From the NCBI GenBank assembly GCA_964528575.1, contig CAZGTQ010000420.1, positions 1 through 8,065 on the forward strand: 8,065 nucleotides of DNA, in the 5' to 3' direction. Numbering within the stretch: the stretch's first letter is position 1; every line of letters starts with the position of its first letter. This DNA is from CAZGTQ01 sp964528575 (lineage in GTDB: Bacteria > Planctomycetota > UBA1135 > GCA-002686595). Shown piece by piece: positions 1-6,303 of the stretch. Both the position numbers and the translations under genes were made by a program. The notes beneath the pieces were generated by a model that did no database searches, was not told the DNA's origin, and saw only the letters and a program-made list of their open reading frames with translations.

Positions 1-2172
1 GCGCGCGCGGGCGAGCGGTTCGGCCTCGTCGCGCTCGAGCCCGGCGCCGCCGGGACGCTCGAGCTCGCGCTCGGGCTCGAGCGCACGCTGCGCATCTGCG
101 TCGTCGACGAGCGCGGCCGACCCGTCCCCGGCGTGCCGGTCCGCGTCGCGGCCGACGCCGTCGCAGCGCGGACCGAGGGTTCCGGCTGGCGCGGCCGCAC
201 GGGCACGGACGGAGTCGCGACGCTGCGCCACGTCGACCAGGTCCTCGGCGAGCGTCTCGCGCGCGCCGCGTCCGCGCTCGCGCTGCTCGCGATCCCGAGC
301 GCCGAGCCGGTCGCGGTCGAGCTCGACCCGCGCGCGCTGCCGAGCGAGCCCGTCCGGCTCGTGCTGCCGGCGTGTGGCCGCGTCGTCGTCGACGTCGCGG
401 GCGCGGACGGAGCGCCGCTCGACGGCTGTCTCGTCGCGCTGACCGAGGTCCGCGCGCGCGGCGACGGCGCACTCGCGCCGGCGCGCGGCGCAACGCACCG
501 CGCATGGACCGCCGGCGGCCGCGCGACGTTCGACTTCGTCGGCCTCGGTCTCGAGCTCGCGTGCGAGGCCGCGCCGGGCGTCGAGGTGGCGAGCGTGCGC
601 CGCACCCTCCAGGGCCCCGCGGGGCCCGGCGACGAGGTCCGCATCGCGCTGCGCGCGGCCGAGCGGGCGCCGGCGCTCGTCGGGCGCATCCTCGGCGCAT
701 CGGGCGCGCCGTTCGCGGATGCCGTCGTGCGGCTGAGCGCGACGTTCGCCGACGCGCGCGGGCGCGAGCGGACCGTCGTGCGCTCCGCGCGCACCGACGC
801 GCTGGGCGGCGTGCGCGCGACGCTCGATCCGCCCGAGCTCGACGCGCTGCGCTGCACGCTCGTCGTGAGTCACGACGACGGCGAGCGCGCGCACGCGGCC
901 GAGCTCGCGCTCGTCGCGCCGCTCGCGCCCGGCGACGTGCCGCTGGGCGACGTGCGCCTCGAGCCCGTGCCGCTCGCGTTCGCCGGCCGCGTCTTCGACG
1001 CGTCGGGCGCAGCGCTCGCCGGCGCGCTGGTTCAACTCGTCACCGACCGCTCGTTCTCCGACGCGGCGCCCGACTGGGAGCTCGTGCACGGCGCGCGCGC
1101 GACCTCGGACGCGCGCGGCGCGTTCGCGGCGTGGGGACGCTTCGCGCCGGGCCGCGAGGACGCGCTCGCCGTCACGCTCGACGGCTGGGTCCAACGCGCG
1201 CTCGCGCCGGTCGTGCCGGGGCGCGCGGACGCCGTCGTCGTGTTGGAGCGCGCGGGCGCGCTCGCCGGCGCGCTGCGCCTGCCGGACGGCGCAGACGGGA
1301 CGCGCCTGCGCATCGCCGTCGCGCCGCGCGACGCGCACGAGCGGCGCACCGTCTGGCGCGGCGCGGACACGCGGCCGAGCGCGTCGGGACGCTTCCGACT
1401 CGGCGCGCTGCCGCCGGGCGAGGTCGACGTCTCGATCGCGCTCGCGGGCGACGCCGAGCCGCTCGCGCGCGTCGAGGGCGTGCGCGTGCCTCCCGGCGGC
1501 GAGGCGCGCGTCGACGTCGACCTGCGCGGGCGGCTCGGCTACTTCCGTCTCGTCGTGCTCGACGCGAGCGGCGCGCCGGTGCCCGAAGGGCTCGTCACGC
1601 TGCACCCGGCCGGCGCGACCCCGCGCATCGTCGAGCTCGCGAACGGCGCAGCCGAGCTGCTCGCGCGCCCGACGGCGGTCGACGCGCGCGTCGACGCGCC
1701 GGGCTTCCGCTCGGCCGAAGTGCGCGCGCTCGCCGGGGAGCGCACGGTCGTGCTCGAGCGCGGCATCGACGTGCGGCTGCGGCTGCCGCGCGAGCTCGCG
1801 CTGCCCGACGCGCCGGGGCGGGTGCAGGTCGGGCTGGTCGCGACCGACGGCGCGGCGGCCTATTTCGACGAGCGCGTCGCGGGCGGCACGCCGCGCTTTC
1901 ACTGGGACCTCGCGCGCTGGCCGGCGGCGGACGCGTCCCGCGAAGTCGAGCTCGTCGCGCCCGGCGAGGGCCGCTACGACGTCTACTTCGTCGTCGGCTA
2001 CGCGGAGCTCGGCGGGAGCTGGCACCGCGCGGTGCTCGGCGCGGGCGAGGCCGGCCCGGCGCGCATCGAGGTCGGTACCGGCGGCGGGACGCACGACGTC
2101 GCCCCGCGGGCGCAGGAGTACGCGCGCGCGCTGGCGGACCTCGCGACCGCGATGAAGGGCGAGAATCGATAG
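1..2172 (+). CDS. Carboxypeptidase-regulatory-like repeat protein, 5'-truncated by the window edge
   Basis: The frame is open from base 1, so at least 723 residues are visible and the true start lies upstream. The first internal start-like codon is GTG at 133, but it falls inside a repeat unit (LRICVVDERGRPVPGVPV, coded from base 91), so it is not the real start. Units of the type 'VxGRVxDxxGxPxxGAxVxL' recur: near 379 (VVVDVAGADGAPLDGCLVAL), 676 (LVGRILGASGAPFADAVVRL), 979 (FAGRVFDASGAALAGALVQL), 1261 (a diverged copy) and 1543 (FRLVVLDASGAPVPEGLVTL). This is the signature of the carboxypeptidase D regulatory-like / transthyretin-like beta-sandwich, usually found in exported or surface proteins. 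No catalytic domain, membrane anchor or sorting motif is visible; the C-terminus is a short helix ending KGENR. A structural or adhesive extracytoplasmic role is inferred; the substrate is unknown. It is followed 53 bases later by hflK, which seems to be transcribed separately. Confidence 0.85.
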   Translation, partial: ARAGERFGLVALEPGAAGTLELALGLERTLRICVVDERGRPVPGVPVRVAADAVAARTEGSGWRGRTGTDGVATLRHVDQVLGERLARAASALALLAIPSAEPVAVELDPRALPSEPVRLVLPACGRVVVDVAGADGAPLDGCLVALTEVRARGDGALAPARGATHRAWTAGGRATFDFVGLGLELACEAAPGVEVASVRRTLQGPAGPGDEVRIALRAAERAPALVGRILGASGAPFADAVVRLSATFADARGRERTVVRSARTDALGGVRATLDPPELDALRCTLVVSHDDGERAHAAELALVAPLAPGDVPLGDVRLEPVPLAFAGRVFDASGAALAGALVQLVTDRSFSDAAPDWELVHGARATSDARGAFAAWGRFAPGREDALAVTLDGWVQRALAPVVPGRADAVVVLERAGALAGALRLPDGADGTRLRIAVAPRDAHERRTVWRGADTRPSASGRFRLGALPPGEVDVSIALAGDAEPLARVEGVRVPPGGEARVDVDLRGRLGYFRLVVLDASGAPVPEGLVTLHPAGATPRIVELANGAAELLARPTAVDARVDAPGFRSAEVRALAGERTVVLERGIDVRLRLPRELALPDAPGRVQVGLVATDGAAAYFDERVAGGTPRFHWDLARWPAADASREVELVAPGEGRYDVYFVVGYAELGGSWHRAVLGAGEAGPARIEVGTGGGTHDVAPRAQEYARALADLATAMKGENR

Positions 2173-2210
2173 AAGGAAGCGGCCGATCGTGCGCAGGGAG
2201 CGGGGCTCGC

Positions 2211-2216
2211 TACCAT
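2211..2216 (+). promoter_or_regulatory. Possible -10 element for hflKC (GC-TACCAT)
   Basis: TACCAT lies nine bases before the hflK ATG, within the 53-base gap after the upstream gene. Transcription starting at the usual distance would begin at or almost at the start codon, giving a leaderless mRNA. No Shine-Dalgarno site sits 5-10 bases before the ATG; the nearest purine stretch (AGGGAG, about 2195-2200) is some 25 bases away. No convincing -35 box is seen. A similar element precedes the WD40 gene, which is the main reason to list it. Confidence 0.3.
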
Positions 2217-2225
2217 CCACCGCGC

Positions 2226-3236
2226 ATGGCACTCTCCGAAGCCGATTTCGCAAGACTCCAGCGGCAGCTCGCGCGCGCGGGGCGGCGCTGGACCCTCTGG
2301 GTCGCCGCCGCCGCGCTCGCGCTCCTCGCCGTGATCGGGGTGTTCTCGTCGTACTACACCGTCGATCCCGAGGAGCGCGCCGTCGTCAAGCGCTTCGGCG
2401 CCGTCGTCGGCGAGCCGCGGCCGCCGGGGCTCCACTTCAAGCTGCCGTTCGGCATCGACCAAGCGGTCCCGGTGCCGACCGAGCGCGTGCTCAAGCAGGA
2501 GTTCGGCTTCCGCACGATCGCCGCCGCGCAGCGCACGACCTACGACCGCTCGCAGGCGGATCTCGAGGTCTCGCTCATGCTGACGGGCGACCTGAACGTG
2601 ATCGACGTGCAATGGGTCGTGCAGTACCAGATCGCGGACCCGGCGAAGTACCTGCACCGGCTGCGCGACCCCACCGAGACCCTGCGCGACGTGAGCGAGG
2701 CGGTGATGCGCCGCATCGTCGGCAACCGGCTCGGCAGCGAAGTGCTGACCGTAGGCCGCGTCGAGATCGCTTCCCAGGCGCGCGAGCGGATCCAGCAGAT
2801 CCTGGACCAGTACGACGCGGGCATCCACGTCCGGACGGTCGAGATGCAGGACGTCACGCCGCCGGAACCGGTCAAGCCGGCGTTCAACGCGGTCAACGAG
2901 GCGCGCCAGGAGAAGGAGCAACTGATCAACGAGGCCGAGCGGCGGCGCAACGAGGTCGTGCCGAAGGCCCAGGGCGAGGCGAAGCAGACCATCGCCCAGG
3001 CCGAAGGCGACGCGGCGCGGCGGATCAACGAGGCGCTGGGCGCGGCGACGCGCTTCACCGCGCTCGCGACCGAGTACGAGAAGAACCCCGATCTCACGCG
3101 GCGGCGGCTGTACCTCGAGATGATCGAGCAGGTGCTGCCCGGCGCGCGGCACGTGTACGTCGTCGGCGACGAGGGCGGGCCGGTGCCGCTGCTCCACCTC
3201 GACGAGGCGGCTGCGGCCGCGAGGAGGAACCGATGA
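2226..3236 (+). CDS. hflK: HflK, SPFH-domain subunit of the HflKC modulator of FtsH
   Basis: 336 residues. HflK forms a hetero-oligomeric inner-membrane complex with HflC that surrounds and modulates the ATP-dependent protease FtsH; that role is known for the family. Visible here: a short basic N-terminal segment (1-22), one membrane helix (about 23-42, WTLWVAAAALALLAVIGVF), then the SPFH/band-7 domain (45-215) with VDPEERAVVKRFG, PGLHFKLPF and the GDLNVIDVQWVVQYQI strand pair. VQDV-type sequence MQDVTPPEPV (207-216) leads into a charged Gln/Glu/Ala-rich coiled coil (222-285), and the C-terminus has RLYLEMIEQVLP. It is shorter than the roughly 420-residue E. coli protein, mainly because the long Gly-rich cytoplasmic N-terminus is missing. 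ATG 2226 is chosen because the membrane helix follows at the expected distance and upstream frame sequence is Arg-rich antisense-like shadow. The stop overlaps the hflC start (ATGA). Confidence 0.95.
   Translation: MALSEADFARLQRQLARAGRRWTLWVAAAALALLAVIGVFSSYYTVDPEERAVVKRFGAVVGEPRPPGLHFKLPFGIDQAVPVPTERVLKQEFGFRTIAAAQRTTYDRSQADLEVSLMLTGDLNVIDVQWVVQYQIADPAKYLHRLRDPTETLRDVSEAVMRRIVGNRLGSEVLTVGRVEIASQARERIQQILDQYDAGIHVRTVEMQDVTPPEPVKPAFNAVNEARQEKEQLINEAERRRNEVVPKAQGEAKQTIAQAEGDAARRINEALGAATRFTALATEYEKNPDLTRRRLYLEMIEQVLPGARHVYVVGDEGGPVPLLHLDEAAAAARRNR
3221..3227 (+). promoter_or_regulatory. Shine-Dalgarno site of hflC (GAGGAGG)
   Basis: A strong GAGGAGG inside the last codons of hflK ends five bases before ATG 3233. 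It decides the start over the second in-frame ATG at 3242, for which the spacing would be 14. With the ATGA overlap it points to translational coupling of hflK and hflC. Confidence 0.75.
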
Positions 3237-4204
3237 GGAGCATGCCGCGCAACGCCAAGGTCGCGCTGGGCGCGATCGTCACGGTGCTCCTGTTGATCGG
3301 ACTCGGCGCGTCCGCGTACACGCTCGACGAAGCCGAGCAGGCCGTCATCGTCCAGTTCGGCGCGCCGGTCGGCGACACGATCACCGAGCCGGGGCTGCAC
3401 TTCAAGCTGCCGTTCGTGCAGGAGGTGCGCCGCTTCGACAAGCGCATCTTCGCGTGGGACGGCGACCCCAACCAGATCCCGACGCGCGGGCGCGAGTTCA
3501 TCAGCGTCGACACGACCGCGCGCTGGCGGATCGCCGATCCGCTTCGTTTCCTCGAGGCGCTGCGCGACGAGGCGGGCGCGCAGTCTCGGCTGGACGACAT
3601 CATCGACTCGGTCGTGCGCGACACGATCTCGGCGACCACGCTCGAGGAGATCGTGCGGTCGCGGACGTGGAACGTGGCGCAGAGCGAGCTCGGCGGCGGG
3701 CGCATCGGCGAGAACCCCGCGCTCGACGAGCCGATCGTCGTCGGCCGCGAGGGTCTGACGCGCATGATCCTCGAGGAGGCGTCCGTGCCGCTCGCGCAGT
3801 ACGGCATCGACCTCGTCGACGTGCTCATCAAGCGGCTCAACTACATCGATTCGGTGCAGCAGCAGGTGTTCAACCGCATGGTGAGCGAACGCCAGCGGAT
3901 CGCCGCGCAGTACCGCTCCGAGGGCGAGGGCGTCAGCGCGGAGATCCTCGGCCAGACCGAGAAACAGCTCGCCGAGATCACCTCGGAAGCGCACCGCAAG
4001 GCGGAGATCATCCGCGGCGAGGCCGAGGCGCGCGCGACCGCGATCTTCAACGACGCCTACAGCGCCGACCCGGAGTTCTACGCGTTCTACCGCACGCTCG
4101 AGAGCTACCGCAAGACGATCGGCGACAACGCGACGCTCATGCTGAGCCGCGACTCGGACTTCTTCCGTTATCTGGACGAGGTCCTGCCGGAGCGCCGCGA
4201 CTGA
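3233..4204 (+). CDS. hflC: HflC, SPFH-domain subunit of the HflKC modulator of FtsH
   Basis: 323 residues, close to the E. coli length of 334. It is the partner of HflK in the membrane complex that regulates FtsH proteolysis of membrane proteins. Visible: one N-terminal membrane helix (about 9-29), the SPFH domain beginning EAEQAVIVQFGAPVG with PGLHFKLPF (53-61), RREFISVDTTARWRI-type strand (86-100), the RDTISATTLEEIVRSR segment (129-144), and the very conserved GIDLVDVLIKRLNYIDSVQQ (191-210). A coiled coil with KAEIIRGEAEARA (256-268) follows, then the diagnostic HflC tail (FYRTLESYRK, DSDFFRYL at 307-314). A stretch rich in Gly and Pro (152-171) is where family members vary. It overlaps hflK by four bases (ATGA). 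I see no missing element. ftsH is not in the window. Confidence 0.96.
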   Translation: MRSMPRNAKVALGAIVTVLLLIGLGASAYTLDEAEQAVIVQFGAPVGDTITEPGLHFKLPFVQEVRRFDKRIFAWDGDPNQIPTRGREFISVDTTARWRIADPLRFLEALRDEAGAQSRLDDIIDSVVRDTISATTLEEIVRSRTWNVAQSELGGGRIGENPALDEPIVVGREGLTRMILEEASVPLAQYGIDLVDVLIKRLNYIDSVQQQVFNRMVSERQRIAAQYRSEGEGVSAEILGQTEKQLAEITSEAHRKAEIIRGEAEARATAIFNDAYSADPEFYAFYRTLESYRKTIGDNATLMLSRDSDFFRYLDEVLPERRD

Positions 4205-4233
4205 GCTCGGAGCCGCCGACCGGCCGCCACGTC

Positions 4234-4277
4234 CTGGACTCTCTCGAATCAGGGTAACCTCGTGCCCGCGAGTCCAG
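4234..4277. terminator. 8-bp inverted repeat after hflC; possible terminator or leader structure
   Basis: CTGGACTC (4234-4241) and GAGTCCAG (4270-4277) are perfect complements separated by 28 bases. The position, 30 bases after the hflC stop, suits a terminator, but the loop is long and no T-run follows, so a Rho-independent terminator is not established. The loop holds GGGTAACCT, a sequence resembling the -10 region of the WD40 gene, so the structure could equally be part of a control region for the downstream small gene. The rest of the 176-base spacer (4205-4380) contains the FseI-type palindrome GGCCGGCC at 4281-4288 and the promoter-like element listed next. Confidence 0.25.
4255..4260 (+). 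promoter_or_regulatory. Possible upstream -10 element (GGG-TAACCT) in the hflC/small-gene spacer
   Basis: The stretch around ATCAGGGTAACCTCGT matches the WD40-gene promoter-like stretch ATCGGGTAACGTCGT at 13 or so aligned bases. If active, it would start a transcript near 4267 with a leader of over 100 bases before the gene at 4381. There is no clear -35 box. Resemblance to one other putative site is weak evidence. Confidence 0.2.
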
Positions 4278-4330
4278 CCGGGCCGGCCATCGCGGACGGT
4301 CGGCGGGCGCTGCGCGTCCCTGGGCGACGC

Positions 4331-4336
4331 TAGAAT
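4331..4336 (+). promoter_or_regulatory. Probable -10 element (GC-TAGAAT) of the 69-residue protein gene
   Basis: TAGAAT differs from the sigma-70 consensus TATAAT at one base and stands out in this GC-rich background. It lies 44 bases before ATG 4381, so a transcript would start near 4343 and carry a leader of roughly 37 bases with a good Shine-Dalgarno site. No convincing -35 hexamer is seen at 16-18 bases upstream. Confidence 0.45.
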
Positions 4337-4365
4337 CGCGGCAGCGTGAAACGTGTCGACCGACG

Positions 4366-4374
4366 AAGGAGAGG
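4366..4374 (+). promoter_or_regulatory. Shine-Dalgarno site of the 69-residue protein (AAGGAGAGG)
   Basis: AAGGAG at 4366-4371 sits nine bases before ATG 4381, with further G-rich sequence in between. This is the clearest free-standing ribosome site in the window and is a main argument that the small reading frame after it is a real gene. Confidence 0.7.
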
Positions 4375-4380
4375 GGCCCA

Positions 4381-4590
4381 ATGAGGGAAGGCAGGAGCGA
4401 GGTCGACGAGGTACTGCACGGGTTGCGCAACGCGATCAACGTCCTCGTGACGAGCGGTCGTTGCCTGCAGGACCAGGCCGCGAACGACTCCGGCAGCCGC
4501 GACCTCGTTCTGGCCCTCGAGCAGGGCGCCGGCGACGCGCGCAGGCTCCTCGACCGGCTGCAGGATCTCGTCCGCGAACGAGACGCGTGA
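4381..4590 (+). CDS. 69-residue protein resembling an isolated histidine-kinase phospho-acceptor (DHp/HisKA) hairpin
   Basis: The small protein is predicted wholly helical. Residues 11-21 (VLHGLRNAINV) look like an H-box of the HisKA type, in which HxLRNPL is typical; His13 would be the phospho-acceptor. The second half (about 41-67, SRDLVLALEQGAGDARRLLDRLQDLVRERD) has the spacing of the second helix of a DHp hairpin, where 'ARRLxxLVxDLLxLSR' is common. There is no ATP-binding (HATPase_c) domain, receiver or membrane segment, so it cannot be a kinase by itself. It could be a phosphotransfer or dimerisation partner of another kinase, or a small helical protein with only chance likeness. A near-consensus -10 and a strong Shine-Dalgarno site support expression. 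The first 60 bases are about 62% G+C, lower than the neighbours. It converges on the membrane-protein gene with a six-base gap. Reality of the gene is fairly secure; the family call is inference. Confidence 0.65.
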   Translation: MREGRSEVDEVLHGLRNAINVLVTSGRCLQDQAANDSGSRDLVLALEQGAGDARRLLDRLQDLVRERDA

Positions 4591-4599
4591 TCGCGATCA
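4588..4599. repeat. Perfect 12-bp palindrome joining two convergent stop codons
   Basis: TGATCGCGATCA is its own reverse complement. Its first three bases are the stop of the plus-strand small gene and its last three are, on the other strand, the stop of the membrane-protein gene. The six bases between the genes are thus entirely inside the palindrome. It could act as a weak bidirectional terminator or be a by-product of both genes using TGATCG-type ends. There is no T-run. Confidence 0.6.
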
Positions 4600-6303
4600 G
4601 AGCACCAGGGGCGCCGTATCGATCCGCGGCAGCACGGTCGTCTCGCCGACCGCGGGCGGGTCGATCGAGACCAGGCGGCCCGCGCGCGGGACGAGGAAGC
4701 GGTAGCGCGGCGCGTCGAGCGACTCGGGCGTCGTGACGCGGATCGCGCGCAGCCCCTCGTCGTCGACGCGCACGGCTTCGACGTCGAACGCGCGGGCGTG
4801 CCAAGTCGTGCCGCGCGCCGGCGGCGACTCGCTCGCGCGGTAGACGCGCTCGAACATGCCCTCGAGGAACGGGCCGTCCGACGACTCGAGCTCGAACGAG
4901 CGCTCGCCCGTGCGCGTCCAGCGCAGGCCGCGGCGCTCGTTCTGCATCGTCCAGAAGCCGAGGTCGTGATCGTCCGCGCCGTGCAGCCACGCCGACGCGA
5001 GCGTGAACGCGTGCGACCCGCTCTCGGCCTGGAGGACGAACAGCTCGCGCCTGCCGAGCTCGGGCGAGCCGACGTCCGCCGCGAGCGCCGCGGAGCGCAC
5101 GTCGCGCGCCAGGTTCGCGAGGAAGGCCGACCCGCTCAGCAGCGCGACGCCCGCGCCGAGCGTCGCGAGGACGAAGAGCGCGCCGCCGGCGAGGCACTGC
5201 CCGAAGCCGCGCTCGCGCCGCCCGTCCCACAGCCGCTCGAAGAACAGCGCCAGCAGTCCCGCGGCGCCGATCGACGCCGTGAACAGGAGCCGCTCGGAGG
5301 GCGGCGCGCTCCCCTGCGGCACGAGCATGAGCGCGGCCCACAGCGCCAAGATTCCCGCTCCCGGCCGCCCGCGCACGACGCGCGCGATCCACGTGCCGAG
5401 CACGGCGACGAAGACCGCGCCCGCGATCGACAGCGGCCAGCGCACCTGCGGCGCGAAGCTGACGACGTCGAGCGGGAGCGGCACGACGAGGCTCGTCGCG
5501 CCCGCGGTGAACAGCACGACGAGATTCGAGGCGAACGCCGCCGGGTCGCGCCAGGGCGTCGCGTAGAAGCCGCTCGACGTGCCGAAGCCGGCGGCGGCGA
5601 GCGCGACCACGTACGCGGCCGCGATCGCGAGGGGAAGGACCGCGACGCGCGCTCGGCCGCGCGCGACGAGCAGCGCCGCGACGACGACGAACGACATGAC
5701 GCCGGATTCCTTCGACAGCGCGGCGCAGAGCGCAGCGACGAGCGCGCCGGCGATCGTTGCGGTTGCCGGCCGCTCGCGCCGCGCGACGAGCCACGCCGCG
5801 AGCACGGTAAAGACGGCGCACAGGAGCGTGTTGCGGTTGGCGATCCAGCCGACGGGGATCACCGCCGCGTCGGAGAGCGCGAAGAGGAGCGTCGCCAGCA
5901 GTGCCGCGCGCTCGCCGAGCCCGAGCGCGCGGTAGAGCCGGTGGGCGAGCACGATCGCGAGCGCGAAGAGCGCGATGCTCACCAGGTGGTAGCCCGGCGC
6001 CCAGCGGCCGAACACGGCGTGGTCGAGCGCGATCGACAGGCTCGCCAGCGGGCGGAAGAAGCGGATGCTCCACGCGTCGTCGGTCCACCACGGGAAGCCG
6101 CCGACCTCGCCGTCGAACGGGACCCACTCCGCGCGCGCGCCGAAGTCGTACAGGCTCCACCAGGGGATGGTCGTGCGCTCCTCGTCGTCGGCGAGCACGA
6201 CCTGGTGCACGTAGTCGTCGGCGTAGAAGCCCGCGGCCACGCTCGGCGACACCGCCAGGACGCCGGCGAGCACGACCGCCGCGAGCGCGGCGTCGGGCCT
6301 CAC
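4597..6303 (-). CDS. Polytopic membrane protein, GT-C glycosyltransferase superfamily-like (TMTC/PMT type)
   Basis: 568 residues. The N-terminal two thirds hold about nine or ten hydrophobic helices (near 5-25, 103-122, 131-150, 157-174, 181-196, 202-215, 218-240, 258-276, 290-310, 315-330, 340-355, 372-392). The C-terminal 170 residues are soluble. Traits of the GT-C fold are visible: an acidic pair in the first extracytoplasmic loop (YADDY, Asp29-Asp30), RFFRPL (81-86), ALDHAVFG and GYHLVSI, WIANRNTL (153-160), the SKES motif (197-200) and SERLLFTASIG (336-346), which lines up with the ERYLYLPSIG motif of TMTC-like proteins. Such enzymes move sugars from lipid carriers to proteins or glycans on the outer face of the membrane; donor and acceptor here are unknown. 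GTG 6303 is chosen because it overlaps the cupin stop (GTGA) and directly precedes the first membrane helix; the frame stays open upstream only as antisense shadow. No separate ribosome site is clear, suggesting coupling to the cupin. Confidence 0.85.
   Translation of the reverse strand: MRPDAALAAVVLAGVLAVSPSVAAGFYADDYVHQVVLADDEERTTIPWWSLYDFGARAEWVPFDGEVGGFPWWTDDAWSIRFFRPLASLSIALDHAVFGRWAPGYHLVSIALFALAIVLAHRLYRALGLGERAALLATLLFALSDAAVIPVGWIANRNTLLCAVFTVLAAWLVARRERPATATIAGALVAALCAALSKESGVMSFVVVAALLVARGRARVAVLPLAIAAAYVVALAAAGFGTSSGFYATPWRDPAAFASNLVVLFTAGATSLVVPLPLDVVSFAPQVRWPLSIAGAVFVAVLGTWIARVVRGRPGAGILALWAALMLVPQGSAPPSERLLFTASIGAAGLLALFFERLWDGRRERGFGQCLAGGALFVLATLGAGVALLSGSAFLANLARDVRSAALAADVGSPELGRRELFVLQAESGSHAFTLASAWLHGADDHDLGFWTMQNERRGLRWTRTGERSFELESSDGPFLEGMFERVYRASESPPARGTTWHARAFDVEAVRVDDEGLRAIRVTTPESLDAPRYRFLVPRAGRLVSIDPPAVGETTVLPRIDTAPLVL

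Noticed and set aside
133..135. GTG 133 as the start of the first gene
   Set aside because: The reading frame is open to base 1 and the codon falls inside a repeat unit that begins at about 91, so the gene starts outside the window.
1998..3197. Long open frame on the minus strand opposite the first gene and hflK
   Set aside because: It is a GC-rich shadow: Arg/Leu/Asp-heavy low-complexity protein lying antisense to a certain hflK.
4262..4333. GTG-initiated 23-codon reading frame in the hflC spacer
   Set aside because: No ribosome site, very short and Arg/Ala-rich; more likely non-coding.
2540..4381. Open frame of about 600 codons on the minus strand opposite hflKC
   Set aside because: Antisense to two well-recognised genes, with no domain and shadow-like composition.
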